From Bacteroidales bacterium (lineage in GTDB: Bacteria > Bacteroidota > Bacteroidia > Bacteroidales > WCHB1-69): 11,650 bases of DNA. Each line of letters starts with the position of its first letter. The first letter of the stretch is position 1. Of this stretch, positions 7,124-11,650 are shown piece by piece. Where the stretch lies: positions 1 to 11,650 of the forward strand of contig JAFXPL010000096.1 in NCBI GenBank assembly GCA_017527945.1, in the 5' to 3' direction. Under the pieces are notes generated by a model that saw only the letters and a list, made by a program, of their open reading frames with translations, made no database searches and was not told where the DNA came from. The position numbers and the translations under genes were made by a program.

Positions 7124-7132
7124 GCAAAAATA
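7124..7132 (-). promoter_or_regulatory. Bacteroidota -7 box (TATTTTTGC) for the sialidase gene
   Basis: TATTTTTGC on the minus strand fits TAnnTTTG. It ends only 7 nt before the ATG at 7116 and 13 nt before the GTG at 7110, whereas the other boxes in this window lie 19-37 nt from their starts. The transcript would therefore have an extremely short leader. Confidence 0.6.
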
Positions 7133-7194
7133 CGCATTTTTCACATACGAGACTGTATTGCTTCTTATTCGTTTTGTGAAATTGTTTTGGCGAG

Positions 7195-7209
7195 GACAAC
7201 TATGACAAT
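7195..7209. repeat. Fragment of GTTGTC-family repeat
   Basis: GACAACTATGACAAT matches 5073-5087 in the right arm of copy A at 14 of 15 positions, with the same 9-bp spacing of GACAA units. No left arm lies nearby. With only 15 bases, chance is possible, but the location (upstream of an AT-rich gene that is followed by full copy B) repeats the arrangement seen around 5123-5887. Confidence 0.4.
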
Positions 7210-7356
7210 ACAAATAGAAGTTCCCGCTCTGTTTTGCACCACGAATGTGAAAATCCTGCGAAATCCAGCCTTTCAAAATTAATTAATTGTCTTTGAATAG
7301 TTAAGAAAATTACATATCTTATTGATTTCCAAGTGCCAATTTTTTTCACAAAATCC

Positions 7357-7388
7357 TTGACAAACGCTTTTCGATCTAGTATATTTGC
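7357..7388 (+). promoter_or_regulatory. Bacteroidota promoter for the GxxExxY gene: -33 TTG and -7 TATATTTGC
   Basis: TTG at 7357-7359 and TATATTTGC at 7380-7388 are separated by 20 bp, a good fit to the Bacteroides TTTG / TAnnTTTG promoter. The ATG follows 31 nt after the -7 box. It is the only promoter in the window with a visible -33 element. Confidence 0.65.
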
Positions 7389-7419
7389 AGAATAATTTTT
7401 AATCATCAAAACAAAAAAT

Positions 7420-7849
7420 ATGATTAGTATTAGCAAAATGAGATCCTACATGTATGATGTAGTGGGCGCGATACATGAAGTTCACGGTGAATTGGGCCCA
7501 GGATTGAATGAATCCTGTTATCAAGAAGGCTTCCAAATGGAATTGACAGAGCAAGGGATTCCTTTTCTACGGGAGTTGTCGTTTTACCCCAAATATCACG
7601 CGGCAGATGTCAACGAGCTTCCGTATAGATTTTTTGTGCAAGAACGAAATTATAATCGAGTGCAAAGCGGTGTCGGAGTTGATTTCGGTTCATCGGGCGC
7701 AATTGTTCAACTACATGCGACTGCTGAAGAAACCTTGCGGCATCTTGGTGAATTTCGCACCCAAGTTTGCTACTATTGAACGGTATCTATTTGATAAAGA
7801 AGAAGATAACATCATGGGTATGGATGGCAGTGTCATCCAAAAGTGGTGA
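7420..7849 (+). pseudogene. GxxExxY protein, frameshifted
   Basis: The first frame from ATG 7420 carries VHGELGPGLNESCYQEGF, with the family's name motif GxxExxY as G28-L-N-E31-S-C-Y34, and continues to about HAADVNE. The second frame carries the C-terminal half, FRIDFLCKNEIIIECKAV to CGILVNFAPKFATIERYLF, and ends at 7849. The shift is one base (+1), lying between about 7596 and 7621. Joined, the halves give about 143 residues, close to the intact family length, and no other damage is seen. The first frame alone would end at 7779 in unrelated sequence. GxxExxY proteins are small, common in Bacteroidota, often carried with mobile elements, and related to PD-(D/E)XK-type folds; their function is unknown. 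A sequencing error cannot be excluded. Copy B of the GTTGTC repeat follows 10 nt after the stop. Confidence 0.85.
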
Positions 7850-7858
7850 CGAAAAATA

Positions 7859-7921
7859 GTTGTCCTAAGTTGTCCCAGTTGTCGTCAAGAAAAGAAGACA
7901 ACAGGGACAACTGGAGACAAC
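7859..7921. repeat. Inverted array of GTTGTC hexamers (3+3), copy B
   Basis: GTTGTC occurs at 7859, 7869 and 7878 and GACAAC at 7897, 7906 and 7916. The 25-nt arms 7859-7883 and 7897-7921 pair at 21 of 25 positions around a 13-nt loop. On the minus strand the hairpin is followed by a five-T run (complement of 7852-7856), so it could end rlmD transcription (stop at 7939); it would also end the plus-strand GxxExxY transcript. It is the best-preserved member of the family in the window. Confidence 0.9.
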
Positions 7922-7938
7922 CCAAAAGATTGTCGTCT

Positions 7939-9342
7939 CTACCGCAGTTTCAGCAGTACCACGTTCTCGACGTGCTGCGTGTGCGGGAACATATCGACGG
8001 GCTGCACCTTTTCCACGCGGTACTTCGGGTCGAGCAAGGTGAGGTCGCGGGCCTGCGTGGCCGGGTTGCAGCTCACATAGACGATGCGCGGCACCTCTAA
8101 CTTCAGCAACTGCTCGATGACGTTCGGGTGCATGCCGGCGCGCGGCGGGTCGGAGATGATGACATCCGGTTTCCCGTGCTGCGCGATGAACTGGTCGGTA
8201 AAGATCTTCGCCATATCGCCCACCACGAACTCCGTGTTCGTGATGTGGTTCTGCGCGGAGTTGATTTTCGCGTCCTCCACGGCAGTATCCACGTACTCGA
8301 TGCCGACCACCCGCTTGGCCTGGTGTGCCACAAAATTGGCGATGGTGCCGGTGCCGGTGAAGAGGTCATAAACGACTTCATCTTTCTGTATGTCAGCAAA
8401 TTCGCGCACCACCTTGTAGAGGTTGTAGGCCTGTTCGCTGTTGGTCTGGTAGAAGGATTTCGGTCCGACCTTGAACTGCAGGTTCTCCATCTTCTCGGTG
8501 ATGTAGTCCTGTCCAGCATAGAGGTGGAACGGCAGGTCGAAGATGGCGTCGTTGAGTTTGGTGTTGATGACGAACGTCAATGAAGTGATTTCGGGGAACC
8601 GCTCCATGAGGGCGGCCAGCATATCTTTCACCTCCTGGTTGTATTTGGTGACGATGAGCACCACCATGAGGTCGCCGGTGGAAGCGGTGCGGATGATGAT
8701 GTTCCGAAGCAACCCCACTTGCTGGCGCGGGTCGTAAAAGTCAAGGTTGTGCTCGATGGCGTACTGCTTGCAGAAGAGCCGGATATCGTTGCTCGGAGCC
8801 GCCTGCAGCCAACAGTGCTTGATGTCGAGGATTTTGTCGAACATGCCGGGCACATGGAACCCGAGGCAACGGTTTTCGAAGAACTCGCCCTGCTCCTGCC
8901 GCTTCATCTCCTCGTATGTCAGCCATGGCATCGTGGAGAAGGTGTATTCCAGCTTGTTGCGGTAGTAGTAGATTTTCTCCGAACCAATGATAGGCATCAG
9001 CGGCGGGAACTCGAACTTGCCGAGGTGCTTAAAGTTGTCCTCCACCTGTTTCTGCTTGAATTCCAGCTGTTTCTCGTACGTCAGCATCTGCCATTTGCAC
9101 CCGCCGCAGTGGCCGAAGTGTCCGCACGGCGGCACCACCCGGTCGGGTGACGGCTGCTTGATGGCCAACAGGTTGCACTCCGCGTAGCCGCGCTTGCGTT
9201 TATAGACTTCCACATCGACGATGTCGCCGGGCACCGCGTACGGCACGAAGACCGTCAGTCCATCGACCTTGCCAACCGCTTTTCCCTCCGCCCCTGCGGA
9301 GATGATTTCCAGATTTTCTATGTTGTATCGTTTGAAGCTCAT
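7939..9342 (-). CDS. rlmD: 23S rRNA (uracil-C5)-methyltransferase, RlmD/RumA family
   Basis: This SAM-dependent enzyme makes 5-methyluridine in 23S rRNA (U1939 in E. coli). From the ATG at 9342 it has 467 residues; a TTG four codons upstream is less likely. Residues ~1-60 form a TRAM RNA-binding domain. The [4Fe-4S] ligands are C73, C79, C82 (PPCGHFGHCGGC) and C177 (KHCW). The SAM loop is YDLFTGTGTIA (325-335). SFYQTN (296-301), DPPRAG (398-403), the catalytic C425 in VYVSCNPAT and the base E459 in HVENVV are all intact. Closely related TrmA and RlmC share this core, but the N-terminal TRAM domain plus the Fe-S cysteines favour RlmD-type enzymes; the exact uridine in this organism is an inference. 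The gene lies downstream of miaA but has its own -7 box in the 81-nt gap. Confidence 0.92.
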   Translation of the reverse strand: MSFKRYNIENLEIISAGAEGKAVGKVDGLTVFVPYAVPGDIVDVEVYKRKRGYAECNLLAIKQPSPDRVVPPCGHFGHCGGCKWQMLTYEKQLEFKQKQVEDNFKHLGKFEFPPLMPIIGSEKIYYYRNKLEYTFSTMPWLTYEEMKRQEQGEFFENRCLGFHVPGMFDKILDIKHCWLQAAPSNDIRLFCKQYAIEHNLDFYDPRQQVGLLRNIIIRTASTGDLMVVLIVTKYNQEVKDMLAALMERFPEITSLTFVINTKLNDAIFDLPFHLYAGQDYITEKMENLQFKVGPKSFYQTNSEQAYNLYKVVREFADIQKDEVVYDLFTGTGTIANFVAHQAKRVVGIEYVDTAVEDAKINSAQNHITNTEFVVGDMAKIFTDQFIAQHGKPDVIISDPPRAGMHPNVIEQLLKLEVPRIVYVSCNPATQARDLTLLDPKYRVEKVQPVDMFPHTQHVENVVLLKLR

Positions 9343-9363
9343 ATTCTTTTTCAAATTGAAGCG

Positions 9364-9372
9364 GCAAAAGTA
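9364..9372 (-). promoter_or_regulatory. Bacteroidota -7 box (TACTTTTGC) for rlmD
   Basis: On the minus strand TACTTTTGC fits TAnnTTTG and lies 21 nt before the rlmD ATG. No TTTG -33 element is visible; that region holds the palindrome at 9386-9398. Confidence 0.6.
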
Positions 9373-9385
9373 CGATTTTTCGCGA

Positions 9386-9398
9386 ATGAGCCGCTCAT
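9386..9398. promoter_or_regulatory. Perfect palindrome ATGAGC-C-GCTCAT at the rlmD -33 position
   Basis: The 13-bp site has two 6-bp perfect arms around one base. Its centre is about 20 bp upstream of the rlmD -7 box, where a -33 element or an operator would sit. The one-base loop makes an RNA hairpin poor, so a protein-binding site is the more likely reading. It could be chance. Confidence 0.3.
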
Positions 9399-9423
9399 GG
9401 AGTAGGATTCTGAGGAAATAAGG

Positions 9424-10368
9424 TCATCTTGGCGTACCCTCAATGCCTTCATCTCGCAAATACCTGTAAATCAACCCAAACTTTTCTTCTTCGGGCAGGT
9501 CGGCATCCACCCAGTGGATATTGAACCCCATGCGCTCCATGCGTCTGAACCATGTCATCTGCCGCTTCGAGAACTGGTGGATGGCCGTGTTGAGCAACGT
9601 CACCATATCACCATAGTGTAATTCACCCGTAAGATACTGGGTCACAAACTTATACTCTAAACCATAGCGAATCAACCGCTCAGGCGGAATACCTTCGTCC
9701 AACAATGCCCTCACCTCATCGACCATTCCTTCCTTCAAGCGGGCCTGCAACCGCCGCGTGATACGCTCCCGAATATGGTCGCGCTCGCCACGCAGTCCGA
9801 TAATCGCGGAATCCAACGGACGCACCCGCACGCTCAGCTCGGGATGTTTCGCGTAATAGTCCTCAATCTCAATGGCACGGATCAGCCGCGGACGCTCCGA
9901 GGTGTCGGTGTCATTATGCAGCGACTTGTAAGCCGCCAGCATCTCCGCAAGCTCCTCGTCGGTTCGAGCCGCCAACTCGTTTCGCAATTCGGGGTTTTCG
10001 GGCACTGGGAAAAGCCTATAGCCGCGCAGCACCGCCTCCACGTACATGCCGCTGCCGCCGCACAGCACAATGCGATGCCCTCGGGAACGGATGCCCGCCA
10101 TCGCCTCGTAGGCCGCCTGCTGGTAACGGAACACGTTGTATTCCACCCCGGGCTCTTCAATATCAATGAGATGATACGGGATGGGGGCTCCATTATATTG
10201 ATACTCAGACAAATCCTTACCCGAACCGATGTCCATGCGGCGGAACACCTGGCGGGAGTCTGCGCTCACAACCTCGCCGCCCAACTCGGCCGCGATGCGC
10301 ACCGCCACGCCGGTCTTGCCCGTGGCCGTTGGACCCAATACAGTGATTATCGGTTCGTTGGTCATCAT
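9424..10368 (-). CDS. miaA: tRNA dimethylallyltransferase
   Basis: The enzyme adds a dimethylallyl group to N6 of A37 in tRNAs that read codons starting with U. The protein has 314 residues. The P-loop GPTATGKT is at 12-19, DSRQVFRRMDIGSGK at 37-51, the GG-S-G-MY motif at 104-109 and QFSKRQMTWFRRM at 265-277. Two motifs depart from the common MiaA pattern: IGSGKDL in place of IGTAKP-type sequence, and YGLEYKFV (235-242) in place of the usual GYKE. They resemble the second, divergent MiaA paralogue that I recall from some Bacteroidota. The start is ATG 10368, whose ATGA overlaps the stop of the YfcE-like gene by 4 nt, or the second ATG at 10365. Either way translation is probably coupled to the upstream gene. 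Confidence 0.95.
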   Translation of the reverse strand: MMTNEPIITVLGPTATGKTGVAVRIAAELGGEVVSADSRQVFRRMDIGSGKDLSEYQYNGAPIPYHLIDIEEPGVEYNVFRYQQAAYEAMAGIRSRGHRIVLCGGSGMYVEAVLRGYRLFPVPENPELRNELAARTDEELAEMLAAYKSLHNDTDTSERPRLIRAIEIEDYYAKHPELSVRVRPLDSAIIGLRGERDHIRERITRRLQARLKEGMVDEVRALLDEGIPPERLIRYGLEYKFVTQYLTGELHYGDMVTLLNTAIHQFSKRQMTWFRRMERMGFNIHWVDADLPEEEKFGLIYRYLRDEGIEGTPR

Positions 10369-10871
10369 CTTACTGGTGTTTGTTTGGGGATGTCGTAAAT
10401 GTCCATGTTTTTGATTTCCTCGCCTTCTATCTCGAAGCGCAGCATCGTCAGGCGCGTGTGGATTCCATACAATCCAGCCGCTCCAGGGTTGATAAACAGC
10501 AAGTTATGGTATTTGTCGTACATGATTTTCAGGATATGGGAGTGCCCGGCCACGAAAATGGTCGGTTTCTCCTCGCGGATGATCTGCAACGCTTTGGGCT
10601 GGTAACGCCCCGGCGAACCCACAATGTGCATCAGCGCAACCTTGTGCTTCTCGCAGGTGAAAACCTCATATTCGCCCACTTCGCGGCGAATATCCCAATC
10701 GTCGCAGTTGCCATAGACCGCACGCACCGTTGGGGCGATGATGCGCAATTCGTCCAAGATGCTATCGTTCATGATGTCGCCGGCATGCCAGATTTCGTTG
10801 CAACCCTTGAAAAAAGAGTATGCATCGGGATGCAGGAAGCCGTGAGTGTCGGAAAGTACGCCAATCTTCAT
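10365..10871 (-). CDS. YfcE/MJ0936-family metallophosphoesterase (phosphodiesterase)
   Basis: The protein has 168 residues and is a complete small calcineurin-like phosphoesterase with two metal ions. Metal ligands are D8 and H10 (SDTHG), D32 (HAGD), N55 (GNCD), H82 (MHIVG), and H110 and H112 (GHSH); NPGAAG (128-133) is also conserved. E. coli YfcE acts on artificial phosphodiesters, and the natural substrate of the family is not settled. The gene overlaps rlmB upstream and miaA downstream by 4 nt (ATGA) at each end, so all three are surely one operon. That context suggests a housekeeping link to RNA metabolism, but the sequence does not show it. Confidence 0.93.
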   Translation of the reverse strand: MKIGVLSDTHGFLHPDAYSFFKGCNEIWHAGDIMNDSILDELRIIAPTVRAVYGNCDDWDIRREVGEYEVFTCEKHKVALMHIVGSPGRYQPKALQIIREEKPTIFVAGHSHILKIMYDKYHNLLFINPGAAGLYGIHTRLTMLRFEIEGEEIKNMDIYDIPKQTPVR

Positions 10872-11632
10872 TCTTTCACAGGATTACGTTGTTTGACAAC
10901 TTCGAACAGGGCGATACCGGTGGCCACAGAGACGTTGAGCGAACGAATCGTGCCGACCATCGGGATGGTGACCGTGTCGTTGCAGTGCTTGAGGTAGTCC
11001 CACGCGATGCCCTCGTACTCGTTGCCCATGATGAGGCAGACGGGTCCGGTGAAATCCTTGTTGTAGTGCGCGTGGTTGGCCTTCTCGGTCACGCCGATGA
11101 CCTCGATGCCGCTGTCTTTCAGGTACTGGATCACCTCCACGAGGTTGGAGTGCCGGCAGACGGGCACCTTGTGGAGGGCGCCGGCGGAGCTTTTCACGGC
11201 ATCCTCATTGAGCTGTGCGCCGCCGTTGAGCGGCAGGATGATGGCATCGACGCCCGCGCACTCGGCCGAGCGGGCGATGGCGCCCACGTTGCGCACGTCC
11301 GTGATCTTGTCGAGCAGCAGCAGGAACGGCACGCGGCCCTCCTCGAAAATCGACGGCACGATGTTGTAGATGTCGCAGTATTCGATGGCCGACAGGAAAG
11401 CAACCACCCCTTGGTGATTCTGCCGCGTAAGACGGTTCAGCTTCTCCTGCGGCACATACTGGAACGGAATCTTCCGCTGCCGCACCTCGTAGAAGAGCTG
11501 CTTGAACAATTCGCCCTGCAAGCCTTTCTGGAACAGGACTTTGTCGATGGTCTTGCCGCTTTCGATGGCCTCCATCACGGGACGCATGCCGTAGGTGAGG
11601 CTGCCGTTATCTGGGGTTTGTTTAGAGTACAT
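10868..11632 (-). CDS. rlmB: SPOUT-class RNA 2'-O-methyltransferase, TrmH family (RlmB-type)
   Basis: The enzyme methylates a ribose 2'-OH, in RlmB the 23S rRNA G2251. From the ATG at 11632 it has 254 residues; a TTG two codons upstream is less likely. Residues ~9-80 form the RlmB-type substrate-binding domain (YGMRPVMEAI and NHQGVVA). The trefoil-knot catalytic domain follows with motif 1 DKITDVRNVGAIARSAECAG (108-127; N115 and R121), motif 2 IMGNEYEGI (201-209) and motif 3 IPMVGTIRSLNVSVA (223-237, N233). TrmH family members share this core; the N-terminal domain favours RlmB over TrmH or TrmL. It is the first gene of the minus-strand operon with the phosphodiesterase and miaA. The window ends 18 nt upstream, so its promoter cannot be judged; ATATCATTTGG there is only a weak match. 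Confidence 0.9.
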   Translation of the reverse strand: MYSKQTPDNGSLTYGMRPVMEAIESGKTIDKVLFQKGLQGELFKQLFYEVRQRKIPFQYVPQEKLNRLTRQNHQGVVAFLSAIEYCDIYNIVPSIFEEGRVPFLLLLDKITDVRNVGAIARSAECAGVDAIILPLNGGAQLNEDAVKSSAGALHKVPVCRHSNLVEVIQYLKDSGIEVIGVTEKANHAHYNKDFTGPVCLIMGNEYEGIAWDYLKHCNDTVTIPMVGTIRSLNVSVATGIALFEVVKQRNPVKE

Positions 11633-11650
11633 AGCCAAATGATATTTCGG

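Larger units (their letters stand above)
7117..7419. other. AT-rich intergenic region between divergent sialidase and GxxExxY genes
   Basis: This stretch of about 300 bases holds the sialidase promoter box at its left end, a short fragment of the GTTGTC repeat family at 7195-7209 and the GxxExxY promoter at its right end. Open frames in it, such as one on the minus strand at 7200-7436, have no recognisable family and overlap the GxxExxY promoter. I see no RNA gene. Between about 7215 and 7350 I see nothing I can name. Confidence 0.6.

Noticed and set aside
7200..7436. 78-codon minus-strand frame with a hydrophobic start
   Set aside because: It overlaps the GxxExxY promoter and start, has no promoter of its own and no recognisable family.
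7625..7636. T6 run in the GxxExxY gene as a programmed frameshift site
   Set aside because: A slip there would usually give a -1 shift, but the needed change is +1, and family similarity in the second frame already begins before the T-run (FRIDF).
5026..7921. CRISPR-like repeat array
   Set aside because: The repeated unit is a hexamer at 9-10 bp spacing with inverted halves; there are no 24-40 nt repeats with spacers and no cas genes.
9342..9354. TTG start for rlmD four codons upstream of the ATG (and likewise TTG 11638 for rlmB)
   Set aside because: An ATG follows within four codons in each case and the family alignment does not need the extra residues.

Overview
The window looks like a chromosomal segment of a host- or gut-associated Bacteroidota, probably a Bacteroidales member with a type IX secretion system (T9SS). 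The reasons are a C-terminal T9SS sorting domain on one protein, an OMP_b-brl_3/TonB-receptor-like barrel, Bacteroides-type promoter -7 boxes (TAnnTTTGC) ahead of six genes, and the best family matches of the housekeeping genes. No rRNA, tRNA, CRISPR array or transposase was seen.

Left part (1-4902): the 3' end of an outer-membrane beta-barrel gene (+) converges on a minus-strand group. In transcription order this group is a small AT-rich three-helix membrane protein (4468-4902), a GH89 alpha-N-acetylglucosaminidase (2224-4443) and a surface protein with a PCMD-like domain, an FN3-like domain and a T9SS tail (703-2178). Middle part (4903-7938): a second AT-rich orphan membrane protein (+), a GH33 exo-alpha-sialidase (-) and a frameshifted GxxExxY gene (+). 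The sialidase and GH89 are both exported glycosidases that act on terminal sugars of host mucin-type glycans. Their signal-peptide coding segments are about 75% identical at the DNA level. Right part (7939-11632): housekeeping RNA-modification genes, with rlmB, a YfcE-like phosphodiesterase and miaA overlapping by 4 nt each as one operon, followed by rlmD with its own promoter.

The most unusual signal is intergenic. Three elements (592-654, 5026-5088, 7859-7921) share one architecture: three copies of a hexamer at 9-10 bp spacing, a loop, then three copies of its reverse complement at the same spacing. Two of them use GTTGTC and are near-identical on their left arms; the third uses TCTGCG. 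Half-copies lie at 5904-5929 and 7195-7209. The GTTGTC copies bracket the two AT-rich plus-strand genes, the 254-aa orphan and the broken GxxExxY gene. The elements may act as bidirectional terminators, as REP-like mobile repeats, or as edges of inserted cassettes. One copy lies between divergent promoters, where a terminator has no obvious use.
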